From assembly GCF_030512175.1 (NCBI RefSeq), contig NZ_JAULBL010000002.1, forward strand, positions 1,610,149 to 1,674,148: 64,000 bases of DNA, given 5' to 3'. The DNA comes from Paeniglutamicibacter sulfureus (lineage in GTDB: Bacteria; Actinomycetota; Actinomycetes; Actinomycetales; Micrococcaceae). The notes under the pieces were generated by a model. It saw only the letters and a program-made list of their open reading frames with translations, was not told where the DNA came from and searched no databases. Positions 1-8,398 of the stretch are shown here, in pieces; positions within the stretch are counted from its first letter, which is position 1, and every line of letters begins with the position of its first letter. Made by a program: the position numbers and the translations under genes.

Positions 1-278
1 CGGTATTCCTTGCCCGAGGGGAAGGGTTCGCCCGCTTCCAGGGACTTGAGCGAGATGTTGCGCTTGACCAGCTTGGACTGGAACACGTCGAGAACCGCCT
101 TGACGCGTTCCTCGGAGTTGGCCTTCATCAGGATCTTCTCGCCGCTGAAGTCGATCTCGGCTCCAATGCCCTTGAAGTCGTAGCGCTGGACAATTTCCTT
201 CTGCGCCTGGTTTAGTGCATTGGACACTTCCTGGCTGTCGACCTTGCTGACAACATCAAAAGTTGAATCGCTCGCCAT
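1..278 (-). CDS. yajQ: YajQ-family nucleotide-binding protein (3' part outside the window)
   Basis: The 92 readable codons begin [18 protein letters not shown] and continue with an [11 protein letters not shown] segment, the typical N-terminal half of the YajQ/UPF0234 family, which is about 160 residues long. Members fold as two ferredoxin-like domains; some bind cyclic di-GMP and some bind nucleic acid. The start is fixed by an AAGGAGG-type ribosome-binding site just upstream of the ATG. The gene runs off the left edge, so the C-terminal half is not visible. It is transcribed away from the tRNA-Tyr gene. The family call is firm; what it does in this organism is not known. Confidence 0.93.
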   Translation of the reverse strand, partial: MASDSTFDVVSKVDSQEVSNALNQAQKEIVQRYDFKGIGAEIDFSGEKILMKANSEERVKAVLDVFQSKLVKRNISLKSLEAGEPFPSGKEY

Positions 279-379
279 GTGAGCCTCCTTGGGTGGTGAT
301 TGTGCTTTGCCTACAAGACTACCGGGGCACCGCAAAACCCCGGAAAACCCGGGGTCTGACGCGCCGGGAAACCCTCGAT

Positions 380-409
380 TTGCACTCTTGGGAAAACGTC
401 ATGTAGAGT
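380..409 (+). promoter_or_regulatory. tRNA-Tyr promoter, TTGCAC-N18-TAGAGT
   Basis: The -35 is TTGCAC (380-385) and the -10 is TAGAGT (404-409), preceded by TG as in extended -10 promoters, with an 18-nt spacer. The segment after the -10 (TTTCTACTCGTT) is nearly the same as that before the tRNA-Thr gene at 11870, which supports a shared tRNA promoter design. Confidence 0.75.
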
Positions 410-436
410 TTCTACTCGTTCCGAAGGGAACAATTC

Positions 437-518
437 GGCAGATTACCCGAGCGGCCAAAGGGGGCTGACTGTAAATCAGCTGGCAACGCCTTCACTGGTT
501 CGAATCCAGTATCTGCCA
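437..518 (+). tRNA. tRNA-Tyr (GTA)
   Basis: A class II tRNA with acceptor stem GGCAGAT/ATCTGCC, anticodon GTA in the loop CTGTAAA, a long variable arm and T-arm GGTTCGAATCC. A73 is at 518. The next bases are CCG, so the 3' CCA is not fully encoded and must be added after processing. Confidence 0.97.
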
Positions 519-530
519 CCGAATGAATGA

Positions 531-571
531 AGCCCGTGTTCAAATCCAAGAGATTTGGACACGGGCTTTTT
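531..571 (+). terminator. Intrinsic terminator of tRNA-Tyr
   Basis: The arms AGCCCGTGTTCAAATC and GATTTGGACACGGGCT form a long hairpin with a 5-nt loop, followed by a T run. It lies 13 nt after the tRNA. Confidence 0.9.
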
Positions 572-702
572 CGTGCCCTGAACCCCCGATGGTGCAGGTG
601 GGACCATTATTGGGCGAGGCGTATCAAGAGGTCGGGCGGCGGGAATTCCTTACTGGACGTGACCCACTCAACATCCAACGCAAATTTCCCGCCGCCCAAG
701 TT

Positions 703-1116
703 TCAAGCGGCCATCTTTTCGTTCATCGGGACTACGTAGATGTCCCAGAGCAACATGATTGAATCCCTCGGGGCGGACAGCACCGCGTGGTAGTGCGCCC
801 ACTGCCATTCTGTGGCTCCATGGTCTTCCAGCGGCTTGGGAGGGCACGAACCGGGAGTCAGCCACCGCGTGCCGTTCCAGATGGCCTGTAGCGGTCCAAC
901 GGCCGTTGCCGCAGAGGTGGTGTCTTCCAAGGGGACGGGAAGGGAAACCTTTTCCTGGATCCGCAGCGCGGGTGCAACTGCGAAGGGCGTGGATTCAACG
1001 ATGGCCAAATCCATGGGCAGTGCGTCAACGTAGCGCTCCGCCAGCAGCATTCCTTCGGAGAGTGCCTTGCGCCCGGATTCCCCGGTCGTTATCAGCAACA
1101 AGGTGCAGCGTGTCAT
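703..1116 (-). CDS. Hypothetical protein, 137 aa
   Basis: A 137-residue frame beginning MTRCTLLLITTGESG. Its composition looks coding: mixed hydrophobic and charged residues, no arginine or proline flood, and a tryptophan-rich middle with NGTRWLTPGSCPP and TEWQWAHYHAVL. I recognise no domain, signal peptide or membrane segment. No clear ribosome-binding site precedes the ATG. It faces away from thioredoxin and ends about 130 nt from the tRNA-Tyr terminator. It may be a lineage-specific gene of low conservation. Moderately sure that it is coding; no function proposed. Confidence 0.55.
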   Translation of the reverse strand: MTRCTLLLITTGESGRKALSEGMLLAERYVDALPMDLAIVESTPFAVAPALRIQEKVSLPVPLEDTTSAATAVGPLQAIWNGTRWLTPGSCPPKPLEDHGATEWQWAHYHAVLSAPRDSIMLLWDIYVVPMNEKMAA

Positions 1117-1455
1117 GTCCGTGTTGGCAGCCGACCCGCAACGCGTCTACGCGGTCCGGGTCAGGATGCATCCTTCCTGTTATCCGTGGAATCCGGTGCG
1201 CCGATCGGGACACCGGGACTGGCCGGCGAACCGGGCGGGAGTACAGCTGCCCGCCTTTCGCCCGATGCTTTGGTGGATGGCTGCCTCCTGGGTTGGCCGT
1301 GGCCTTTCCTCGAGCATACGGCCGCGTGCGCACGGCCGGACGCCGGCCGACAAACTTGTGGATAACCTGGATCCGGAGGCGTGAAAACAGCAAGGGAAAG
1401 CCAAAAACGGGGTGCCGACTGCGGCGACTTCGGCATCTCGCGGTACCGTTGGTAT
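1117..1455 (+). other. Intergenic region upstream of thioredoxin
   Basis: About 340 nt between two diverging genes. Overlapping frames on both strands have shadow-like composition. The only notable motif is TGTGGATAA at 1357-1365, the complement of the DnaA-box consensus TTATCCACA, present once. A TACCGT hexamer at 1444-1449 may be the -10 of the thioredoxin gene. Confidence 0.5.
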
Positions 1456-1827
1456 ATGGCTACTATCAATATCACCGAGTCTGAGTTCACGACGACGCTG
1501 GATGAGAATGACATTGTCTTCGTAGATTTCTGGGCGGAGTGGTGTGGACCGTGCCGCCAGTTTGCCCCGGTCTATGACGAGATATCCGAGAAGTACCCCG
1601 ACGTTAAGTTCGCCAAGGTGGACACCGAGGCCGAACAGGGGCTGGCACGCGCTGCGAACATCACCTCGATCCCCACGTTGATGGCGTTCCGCGACAAAGT
1701 CCTGGTCTTCTCGCAGCCCGGCGCGATGAACGCCTCTCAGCTGGACGACCTCATCGTGGCCGTGAAGGGCATCGACATGCAGCATGTCCACGCGCAGATC
1801 GCCGAGCAAGAGGCGCAGGCCCAGTAG
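1456..1827 (+). CDS. Thioredoxin
   Basis: A 123-residue single-domain thioredoxin: beta strand IVFVDFWAEWCGPC with active-site cysteines 30 and 33, the KVDTEAEQGLAR segment, and the cis-proline in SIPTLMAF. It would act as a cytosolic dithiol reductant fed by thioredoxin reductase. The C-terminus is extended by a hydrophilic tail rich in Glu, Gln and Ala. The frame is open upstream to 1381, but homology starts at MATINITE, so that ATG is chosen. No ribosome-binding site is present; TACCGT ends 6 nt before the ATG, suggesting leaderless transcription. The next gene converges 14 nt downstream. Confidence 0.93.
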   Translation: MATINITESEFTTTLDENDIVFVDFWAEWCGPCRQFAPVYDEISEKYPDVKFAKVDTEAEQGLARAANITSIPTLMAFRDKVLVFSQPGAMNASQLDDLIVAVKGIDMQHVHAQIAEQEAQAQ

Positions 1828-1841
1828 GCTTCCGCCGCGCC

Positions 1842-2834
1842 CTAGCGGCGTCGGTGGTCCATCGGCGCCAGGCGCGGGCCAAACGCCTGCTTGCGTTGCC
1901 CGGAAAGCCCGATCAGGCGCACCACGCGCTGGCGATGCCCGGTGAAGGGCGCCAGCAATTCGAGCATCCCGGCATCGTCGACCCGGCGACCGGTGAGTAC
2001 CTGCCCGACGAAGGCAGCCAGGTGGAAATCACCCACCGAAACATGGTCGGCAGCTCCATGAGTGCGCTGCAGAACCTCGGCAATGCTCCACGGACCCACT
2101 CCGGGTATTGATTCAAGGGCGGCATGCAGGGTCCCGGCGCCCATGGCGTTCTCCCTCCTGGCACCCAGATCCATCAACGCCCAGCGCTCCAGGGCATTGG
2201 CCGCGGCCGCCGCCCGGCGTGCTGTCGCGGAGCGCTTCGAATCCACTCGCGCCTGGTGCCATTGCCACGGCTGCAGCGAACGGACTGCAGTCGGCGTCGG
2301 CGGCAGGCGCATTCCCGCCGGCGCGGGACCCGGCGGCAGGTCGCCGACGGCCAGGCAAAGGTGGCGCCAGGCGTAGTTTGCCTCGATCACCGTGACCTTT
2401 TGCTCGAGAATCGCCGGAAACAGGGCATCGAAGATACGCCCGGTGGACGGGAACCGCAGCCCCGGATTCGACTTTCGGCTCCGGAGCACGATCGGGTGCA
2501 GCAGGTTCCGGGTTTCCGCGGCGTCGAAGGCACTCCAGTCGTCGTACGCGCCCAACAGATGCAGTCCGCGCTCCACCGCGTGCGCGGCACCCGGTCCCCA
2601 GGCGCGGAGCAGGACTTCGGCGTCGATGCCGGCGGTGCGGGTGGCCAATAGGGTAACGGGACCGACCGGGGTGTGGAAGCACAACCAAGCGCCGTTTTCC
2701 GAGACCCGGGTGGCGGGGTCGCGGGCTCCGCGCTGCAGGATGCCCAGGGACTGGCGCAGGGAATACGGGCCGTTCGGCTTCCATGAAGCCTGTGCGTCGC
2801 ATGCCGGCAGCGGGGTCGAAGGGGAATTGGGCAT
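1842..2834 (-). CDS. AlkA-type DNA-3-methyladenine glycosylase (HhH-GPD)
   Basis: 330 residues. The helix-hairpin-helix ESIPGVGPWSIAEV lies at about 241-254, and the expected catalytic aspartate is D269 in VSVGDFH, the arrangement of the HhH-GPD superfamily. An upstream LEQKVTVIEANYAWRHL helix (144-160) matches the AlkA core. The enzyme would remove alkylated bases from DNA to start base excision repair. The N-terminal 100 residues correspond to the variable AlkA-type mixed alpha/beta domain. No iron-sulfur cysteine loop is visible at the C-terminus. It is monocistronic and converges with thioredoxin. Exact substrate range cannot be read from sequence. Confidence 0.85.
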   Translation of the reverse strand: MPNSPSTPLPACDAQASWKPNGPYSLRQSLGILQRGARDPATRVSENGAWLCFHTPVGPVTLLATRTAGIDAEVLLRAWGPGAAHAVERGLHLLGAYDDWSAFDAAETRNLLHPIVLRSRKSNPGLRFPSTGRIFDALFPAILEQKVTVIEANYAWRHLCLAVGDLPPGPAPAGMRLPPTPTAVRSLQPWQWHQARVDSKRSATARRAAAAANALERWALMDLGARRENAMGAGTLHAALESIPGVGPWSIAEVLQRTHGAADHVSVGDFHLAAFVGQVLTGRRVDDAGMLELLAPFTGHRQRVVRLIGLSGQRKQAFGPRLAPMDHRRR

Positions 2835-2930
2835 GCCTCAATACTCTCATCGGTGCCCCCGCCTCCAACGCATGAAGATTCACTACGAACGGCGTCCGGA
2901 ATGTGACGCGCCGCCGGTAGAGTGATCGCC

Positions 2931-4307
2931 ATGAAGTATGCGCGCACAATCCTGGACCTGATTGGGAACACCCCGCTGGTCAAGCTCAATTCGGTCACGG
3001 ACGGCATCGAGGCAACCATCCTCGTCAAGCTCGAATACCTGAACCCCGGCGGGTCCATCAAGGACCGCATTGCCTTGAAAATGGTGGAAAACGCGGAGGC
3101 CGACGGGAAGTTGCTCCCGGGCGGAACGATCGTTGAGCCCACCAGCGGCAACACCGGCGTCGGACTGGCCATGGTCGGCCAGCTGAAGGGCTACAAGACC
3201 ATCTTTGTCACCCCCGACAAGGTCGGCGAGGAAAAGCGCGACGTGCTGCGCGCCTATGGCGCCGAGGTGGTGGTGACCCCCACCGCGGTGGCCCCCGATT
3301 CCCCGGAGTCCTACTACGGCGTCTCGGACCGCCTGGTGCGCGAGATCGACGGGGCGTACAAGCCCGACCAGTTCTCCAACCCCGCCGCCCCGGAGAGCCA
3401 CTACGAGACCACCGGCCCGGAAATCTGGAATGACACCGACGGCATGCTGAGCCACGTGGTCATCAGCGCCGGCACCGGCGGCACCATCACCGGCACCGGC
3501 CGCTACCTGAAGGAAGTTTCCGCCGACCGCGCCTCCGGCCCGGTCAGGATCATCGGCGCGGACCCGGACGGCTCGGTCTATTCCGGCGGCACCGGCCGCC
3601 CCTACTTCGTCGAGGGCGTCGGCGAGGACATGTGGCCGGGCAACTACGACCCGGCGGTGCCCGACGAGATCATCGCGGTGACCGACGCCGACGCGTTCGC
3701 CATGACCCGCCGCCTAGCCAAGGAAGAGGGTCTGCTGGTCGGCGGCTCCTCCGGCATGGCAGTGGTCGCGGCGCTGCAGGCGGCGAAGGACCTTCCCGCC
3801 GAAGCCATCGTCGTGGTGATCCTGCCCGACGGCGGCCGCGGCTACCTGGGCAAGATCTTCAACGACGCCTGGATGCGCTCCTACGGCTTCCTGCGCGACG
3901 ACTCCGCCGACACCGTGGGCCAGCTGCTCTCCGCCAAGCCCGGCGACCTGCCCGACCTGGTGCACACGCACTTGAATGAAACCGTCCGCGACGCCATCGG
4001 CGTCATGAACGAATACGGCGTCTCGGCACTCCCGGTGCTTTCGGCCGAGCCCCCGGTCCGCCTGGGCGAGGTGCGCGGCTACATCGACGAGCGCACGCTG
4101 ACCGAGAAGCTGTTCCGCAACGAGATCTCCCTCACCGACCCGGTGGGACCGCTGGTGACCACCGCGCTGCCGCTGATCGGCATCCACGAAACCATTGACC
4201 GCGCCAAGGAACGGCTCTCCGAGCACGACGCCCTGCTGGTCACCGACGACGGGGCGGCCGTCGGGGTCATCACCCGCCACGACCTGCTGACCTACCTCAC
4301 CCACTAA
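2931..4307 (+). CDS. cbs: Cystathionine beta-synthase
   Basis: 458 residues. The PLP-dependent fold type II domain comes first, with the Schiff-base lysine K44 in GGSIKDR and the substrate loop TSGNTG at 71-76. A pair of CBS domains follows (about 330-458: VRDAIGVMNEYGVSALPVL and IDRAKERLSEHDALLVTDD). The enzyme would condense serine with homocysteine to cystathionine; a cysteine-synthase side activity is possible. ATG 2931 is chosen over GTG 2922 because TAGAGT (2918-2923) ends 7 nt before it, the spacing of a leaderless -10. metB follows 17 nt after the stop, so the two form an operon. The C-terminal pair may bind adenosyl ligands, but this is not shown in bacteria generally. Confidence 0.93.
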   Translation: MKYARTILDLIGNTPLVKLNSVTDGIEATILVKLEYLNPGGSIKDRIALKMVENAEADGKLLPGGTIVEPTSGNTGVGLAMVGQLKGYKTIFVTPDKVGEEKRDVLRAYGAEVVVTPTAVAPDSPESYYGVSDRLVREIDGAYKPDQFSNPAAPESHYETTGPEIWNDTDGMLSHVVISAGTGGTITGTGRYLKEVSADRASGPVRIIGADPDGSVYSGGTGRPYFVEGVGEDMWPGNYDPAVPDEIIAVTDADAFAMTRRLAKEEGLLVGGSSGMAVVAALQAAKDLPAEAIVVVILPDGGRGYLGKIFNDAWMRSYGFLRDDSADTVGQLLSAKPGDLPDLVHTHLNETVRDAIGVMNEYGVSALPVLSAEPPVRLGEVRGYIDERTLTEKLFRNEISLTDPVGPLVTTALPLIGIHETIDRAKERLSEHDALLVTDDGAAVGVITRHDLLTYLTH

Positions 4308-4324
4308 GAAAGTTGCGTCCAGAC

Positions 4325-5482
4325 ATGACTGAAAACATCCAAGGATTCAACACCCGCGCCGTGCACGCCGGGCAGGAATTCGAGCCGCGCACCGGGGCAG
4401 TGGTCCCGCCGCTGCACTTCTCCTCCACCTACGCCCAGGACGGCATCGGGAACCTGCGGGCCGGCTACGAGTACGGCCGCGGCGGCAACCCCACCCGCGA
4501 CGCCCTGCAGGAGCAGCTCGCCGCGCTGGAAAACGGCACCCACGCCTACTCCTTCTCCTCCGGCCTGGCCGCCGAGGATTCGCTGATCCGTGCGCTGGCC
4601 GAACCCGGTGACCACATCGTGCTGGGCAACGACGCCTACGGCGGAACCTACCGGCTGATTTCCAAGGTCCTGGGCGGCTGGGGCATCGGCAACACCCCGG
4701 TGGACATGTCCGACCACGCGGCGCTGAAGGCTGCCATCGCCGCCAACAAGACCAAGCTGGTCTGGGTGGAGACGCCGTCGAACCCGATGATGCGCATCTC
4801 CGACATCAAGGCCATCGCGGAGATCACCCACGCCGCCGGCGCCCTGCTGGTGGTCGACAATACCTTCGCCTCCCCGTTCCTGCAGCAGCCGCTGGACCTG
4901 GGTGCCGACGTGGTGGTGCACTCCACCACCAAGTACATCGGCGGGCACTCCGACGTGGTCGGCGGCGCCATCGTGGTCAAGGACCCGGTGCTGGCCGAGG
5001 CCATCGGCTTCATCCAGTTCGCCGTCGGCGCTGTCTCCGGCCCGATGGACGCGTTCCTGACCACCCGCGGGCTGAAGACTTTGGGCGTGCGCATGCGCAC
5101 CCACTCGGAAAACGCGATGGCCGTGGCCCTGTGGCTGGAAAAGCGCCCCGAGGTTCAGGCGGTGCACTACCCGGGCCTGCCCACCCACCCGGGCCACGAG
5201 CTGGCCAAGGCGCAGATGCGCGACTTCGGCGGCATGGTCTCGGTGCAGTTCACCGGCGGCGAGGACGCGGCACGCACCGTGGCCGAGGCCACCCGCGTGT
5301 TCACCCTGGCCGAGTCGCTGGGCGGCATCGAATCGTTGATGAACTACCCCTCGGAAATGACCCACGCCTCGGTGAAGGGCACCGAGCTGGCGGTTCCGGT
5401 GAACCTGCTGCGCCTCTCGGTGGGCATTGAGGACGTCGAGGACCTGATCGCCGACCTCGAGCAGGCCTTCGCCAAGCTCTAG
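4325..5482 (+). CDS. metB: Cystathionine gamma-synthase / gamma-lyase family
   Basis: 385 residues of the Cys/Met-metabolism PLP family, fold type I. The cofactor lysine is K203 in VVHSTTKYIGGHSD, and the PLP ring-stacking region AYGGTYR and VETPSNP are present. The start is ATG 4325 with AAGAAAG upstream; TTG 4313 lies too close to that site. As the second gene after cbs it could run either direction of transsulfuration: synthase (O-acyl-homoserine plus cysteine) or lyase (cystathionine to cysteine). Close actinobacterial homologues are usually labelled synthase; sequence alone does not separate them. It ends at a strong terminator. Confidence 0.88.
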   Translation: MTENIQGFNTRAVHAGQEFEPRTGAVVPPLHFSSTYAQDGIGNLRAGYEYGRGGNPTRDALQEQLAALENGTHAYSFSSGLAAEDSLIRALAEPGDHIVLGNDAYGGTYRLISKVLGGWGIGNTPVDMSDHAALKAAIAANKTKLVWVETPSNPMMRISDIKAIAEITHAAGALLVVDNTFASPFLQQPLDLGADVVVHSTTKYIGGHSDVVGGAIVVKDPVLAEAIGFIQFAVGAVSGPMDAFLTTRGLKTLGVRMRTHSENAMAVALWLEKRPEVQAVHYPGLPTHPGHELAKAQMRDFGGMVSVQFTGGEDAARTVAEATRVFTLAESLGGIESLMNYPSEMTHASVKGTELAVPVNLLRLSVGIEDVEDLIADLEQAFAKL

Positions 5483-5509
5483 GCGGCAACCGAACGGCAA
5501 CAAGGGACC

Positions 5510-5556
5510 GGCGGTGCCGCGGAGGGATTGATTCCCCCGCGGCACCGCCCGTTTTT
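5510..5556 (+). terminator. Intrinsic terminator after metB
   Basis: GGCGGTGCCGCGG (5510-5522) pairs perfectly with CCGCGGCACCGCC (5537-5549), followed by CGTTTTT. It separates the cbs-metB operon from the convergent amidohydrolase. Confidence 0.92.
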
Positions 5557-5564
5557 GTTGGGTC

Positions 5565-6752
5565 CTACTCGGGCACGACCTTGCGGGAGGCCACCACCGG
5601 GGTGCGGGTGGCTGCGTCGTACTCCATGACCTGTTTCCCGCCGATCCACACGCGCACGGCCCGGGACATGACATCCAGCGGATCCCCGCTCCACAGCACC
5701 AGGTCCGCGTCCTTGCCGGCCTCGAGCGAGCCCAGTTTCCCGGCCAGGCCCAGCACCTTGGCAGGGTTCAGGGTCACTGCCCGCAGCGCGGTGTCCGCAT
5801 CCAGTCCCTCCTTTACAGCCAGCGTGCACTGGTGGATGAGGAAATTGATCGGGACCACCGGGTGGTCAGTGATGATCGAGATCTCGACCCCTGCCTCGGC
5901 CAGCCGCCGCGGGTTGGCCAGTGAGCGACCGCGCAGCTCCACCTTCGACTTGGTGGTGAACAGCGGGCCGATGAGCACCGGCACCTTGCGCCCGGCCACC
6001 ACGTCGGCGATCACGTGGGCCTCGGTGCCGTGGTCAAGGACCAGGTCGTAGCCGAACTCCGCGGCCAGGCGCAGGGCGGTGGCCACGTCGTCCGCGCGGT
6101 GGCAGTGCTGGCGCCACGGGATCTCGCGGCGCAGCACCATCCCCAGGGCCTCCAGCTTTGCGTCGCGCTTGGCCGGGTCGTTGGCGGCCAGGTAGTTCTG
6201 TGCCTCGATGAACGCCTGGCGGATCACCATGGCGTTGCCCAACCGGGTCGAGGGGGTCTTGTCCTTGGCGCCGTGAATGCGCTTGGGGTTCTCACCCAGG
6301 GCCGACTTGATGCCGCTGGGGGCCCGCAGCACCATCTCATCCACGTAGCGCCCGTGCGTGTGGATCGCCACGGTCTGCCCGCCGATCGGGTTCCCGGATC
6401 CGGGATTCACGTTCACGGTGGTCACCCCGCCGGCCAACGCGTCGTCGAAGCCCGGGTCGAAGGGGTCGATGGCGTCGATGGCACGCACCGCGGCCATGTT
6501 CGGATCCGTCATCTCGTTCACGTCGGACCCGGCCTCGTGCTCGCCCTCGGGATGCATGCCCAGGTGCACATGCGCGTCGATGAAGCCGGGCAGCAGCCAC
6601 GCGCCCTCGGCATCAAAGACCGGGGTGTCCCCGGGGACCTGCAGGTCGGGACCCAGGGCGGCGATCAACCCGTCCTTGACCAGAAGGGTGCCGGTGAATT
6701 TCTCCCCGGCGATGGGCACGATGAATGCATTGGCGATGGCAAAGGTACTCAT
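5565..6752 (-). CDS. Amidohydrolase (imidazolonepropionase-like)
   Basis: 395 residues of the metal-dependent amidohydrolase superfamily. The first metal pair is H61-V-H63 in LPGFIDAHVHLG; further candidate ligands lie in QHCHRADD, VLDHGTEAH and the aspartate of IITDHPVVP. The C-terminal composite-domain signature LGSLEAGKDADLVLWSGDPLDV is intact. Cytosolic, no signal peptide. The subgroup is the imidazolonepropionase/prolidase-like set whose substrates are mostly unknown; no histidine-utilisation genes lie nearby, so hutI is unlikely. It is followed upstream, in the same direction, by a membrane-protein gene 59 nt away and may be cotranscribed with it. Confidence 0.85.
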   Translation of the reverse strand: MSTFAIANAFIVPIAGEKFTGTLLVKDGLIAALGPDLQVPGDTPVFDAEGAWLLPGFIDAHVHLGMHPEGEHEAGSDVNEMTDPNMAAVRAIDAIDPFDPGFDDALAGGVTTVNVNPGSGNPIGGQTVAIHTHGRYVDEMVLRAPSGIKSALGENPKRIHGAKDKTPSTRLGNAMVIRQAFIEAQNYLAANDPAKRDAKLEALGMVLRREIPWRQHCHRADDVATALRLAAEFGYDLVLDHGTEAHVIADVVAGRKVPVLIGPLFTTKSKVELRGRSLANPRRLAEAGVEISIITDHPVVPINFLIHQCTLAVKEGLDADTALRAVTLNPAKVLGLAGKLGSLEAGKDADLVLWSGDPLDVMSRAVRVWIGGKQVMEYDAATRTPVVASRKVVPE

Positions 6753-6811
6753 GATGGCACTCTTCCATGGTTTGCCGCCGCCTCATATGCAGGGCGCCGA
6801 CCCGCGTGGTG

Positions 6812-7249
6812 TCAGCCGGCGTTTTCCCGCTTGCGGCGCTGGCGTTCGGCCTTGCGCTGCGCGCGGGCTGCCTTGGACTGCGGGGCAAAGTACTTGACCG
6901 TGCCCGGGCTGAAAAGCAGGGCCACGCCCACCAGCAGCAGCGCGCCGAAGATCCCCACGCGCACCCCGCGGGTCAGCAGCGGGATGCCCACAATGACCCC
7001 GCACCAGATCAGCGACATCCGGCCGGACAGCTTCCCGCGCCAGAGCTGGAGCGTGCAATAGCCGATGACCAGGCCCAGGCCCACCAGGGCGATGCCCGCG
7101 CCCCAAAAGCCCGGGGCCTCGTTCCCGGGGCGGGTGGCGGCATTGAGGAAGAATCCGCCGGCGAACGCCAGGGCGGAAATCGCCGCGGCGCTCCACCACC
7201 AGCGGGCGGCACGCAAAGAGGGCGGGAGCACGGGTTTCGTGTTTTTCAC
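6812..7249 (-). CDS. Hypothetical integral membrane protein, 145 aa
   Basis: Four likely transmembrane helices can be read: AAAISALAFAGGFFLNAA, FWGAGIALVGLGLVIGYC, SLIWCGVIVGIPLLTRG and VGIFGALLLVGVALLF. A strongly basic C-terminal tail (AARAQRKAERQRRKR) should lie in the cytoplasm. No catalytic motif is recognised. It may be the first gene of a two-gene unit with the amidohydrolase. It is divergent from the MOSC gene, with 146 nt between the two starts. Function unknown. Confidence 0.72.
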   Translation of the reverse strand: MKNTKPVLPPSLRAARWWWSAAAISALAFAGGFFLNAATRPGNEAPGFWGAGIALVGLGLVIGYCTLQLWRGKLSGRMSLIWCGVIVGIPLLTRGVRVGIFGALLLVGVALLFSPGTVKYFAPQSKAARAQRKAERQRRKRENAG

Positions 7250-7395
7250 GCGGCGGCCACGGAATGGTTTTCAGGCTTCTCCATGCACCGCAGGTTACCC
7301 GATGATTGTCCCGCGGCGGATTTCGCGGCTCGCATCTTTCCGGGCGGCGCAAGATCCACACGGCCATCTCCCGCACTTCTTATAGGATTCATGCC

Positions 7396-8085
7396 ATGAG
7401 TGTTTCCCCCGAATCCGCTGACCTTGCAGCGGGTCCCGTTGCCCACGGCACGCTTGAGGCGGTGTGCGTTGTCCATGCCCTGAAGTCAGATGCCGGGCCG
7501 GTGGGCACCACCGCCATCGACAAGCGCCCGATCGACGGCCCGGTCAAGGTGCGCAAGATGGGCCTGTATGCGGATGTGCTGGTGGACCGCGAACACCACG
7601 GCGGCCATGACCAGGCGGTCTACGCCTACTCGCGCACCGAGGCCGAACGCTGGGGCGGCGAGCTGGGCCGGGACATCCCCGCGGGCCTGTTCGGTGAGAA
7701 CCTGCGGGTCTCGGGGATCGACACCACCGACGCGGTGGTGGGGGAGCGCTGGGCCATCGGCAAGGCCGTGGTGCTGGAAGTGACCAGCCCGCGGATTCCC
7801 TGCTCGACATTCGCCCGGCACCTGGGGGAGGAGAATTGGGTGCGCCGGTTCACCGATCGCGGCGACGTCGGCTGTTTCCTGAAGGTGGTCAGGACCGGGA
7901 AGATCGCCGCCGGGGACGGCATCGCGGTGATCTCGCGTCCGGAACACGGGGTGCGGGTGCGCGACATCTTCGTCGGGCCCACCCTGGAACAGGCCCGGCG
8001 GCTGTTGGAACACCAACAGGCCAGCGGCAGCCAGCTACCTGCCAAGGTCCTGCGCGCACTGCCGCGGAGAGAACCGGGGCAGTGA
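7396..8085 (+). CDS. MOSC-domain protein
   Basis: 229 residues. The MOSC domain carries GGHDQAVYAYSR, LFGENLRVSG and the conserved cysteine in SPRIPCSTFARHL, followed by the 3-alpha-type region (GDGIAVISRPEHGVRVRDIF). Family members resemble YiiM and bind or transfer sulfur from the molybdenum cofactor; YiiM-type proteins help detoxify N-hydroxylated bases. The start ATG 7396 is chosen because TAGGAT (7383-7388) ends 7 nt before it; the frame is open further upstream without coding character. The physiological substrate is unknown. Confidence 0.87.
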   Translation: MSVSPESADLAAGPVAHGTLEAVCVVHALKSDAGPVGTTAIDKRPIDGPVKVRKMGLYADVLVDREHHGGHDQAVYAYSRTEAERWGGELGRDIPAGLFGENLRVSGIDTTDAVVGERWAIGKAVVLEVTSPRIPCSTFARHLGEENWVRRFTDRGDVGCFLKVVRTGKIAAGDGIAVISRPEHGVRVRDIFVGPTLEQARRLLEHQQASGSQLPAKVLRALPRREPGQ

Positions 8086-8398
8086 CCGGCGGAGCCGAAA
8101 GGGGGCCATGCCAGGCACATCATCGACCGGCAGGGAAGGCCCGTGTGCGCAACCTCACCGGGCTCAAGTCCCCCAAGTTGCGCGAGGGACGATAGTATTA
8201 GGGAGTTCACTGTATCCGGCTTCCCTCGCATTCTGCCCAATTCTTGAGGCAGAAGCTCGTCGTGTGTGAGCCCGCCAAATACTTGCGGGTTGTTGCTTTC
8301 ATAGGGGAGTCGCCGGACCAAAGTGATTGCGTCCGATTGTGCTGCGGAACCTCGTTGATACGGGGTCTATTCCGCCCCTATGAATGAGGTAATTCTCC
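8086..8398 (+). other. Upstream region and structured leader of the DEAD-box helicase
   Basis: 313 nt without a gene. At 8147-8183 GCGCAAC/GTTGCGC forms a hairpin that includes TCCCCCAAGTTGC, a 13-nt motif found twice again in the rplJ leader. A simple hairpin TTCTGCC/GGCAGAA occupies 8231-8254 and CCCGC/GCGGG occupies 8271-8289, followed by a T-rich stretch. The most striking element is the multi-branch fold at 8298-8384, listed separately. The promoter is unclear; TATTAG near 8196 is a candidate -10. Confidence 0.6.
8298..8390 (+). promoter_or_regulatory. Candidate cis-regulatory RNA: three-way junction abutting the deaD ribosome-binding site
   Basis: P1: TTCATAGGGG (8298-8307) is perfectly complementary to CCCCTATGAA (8375-8384). 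P2 inside it: CGGAC (8314-8318) with GTCCG (8331-8335). P3: GCGGAA-CCTCGT (8344-8355), loop TGAT, then ACGGGG (8360-8365), bulge TCTA and TTCCGC (8370-8375). P1 ends one base before the Shine-Dalgarno GAGGT (8386-8390), so folding could control ribosome access. This is seen by eye; energy and conservation were not computed. Confidence 0.6.

Noticed and set aside
1357-1365. A perfect DnaA-box sequence (TTATCCACA on the minus strand)
   Set aside because: Only a single copy, with no cluster, AT-rich segment or dnaA/dnaN nearby, so not an origin; one 9-mer can occur by chance.
759-1484. Long plus-strand frame overlapping the minus-strand hypothetical gene and the thioredoxin upstream region
   Set aside because: Arginine-, proline- and cysteine-rich translation without any domain, typical of a shadow frame in GC-rich DNA.
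4304-5674. Minus-strand frame of 456 codons opposite metB
   Set aside because: Covers a clear PLP enzyme gene on the plus strand; shadow composition.
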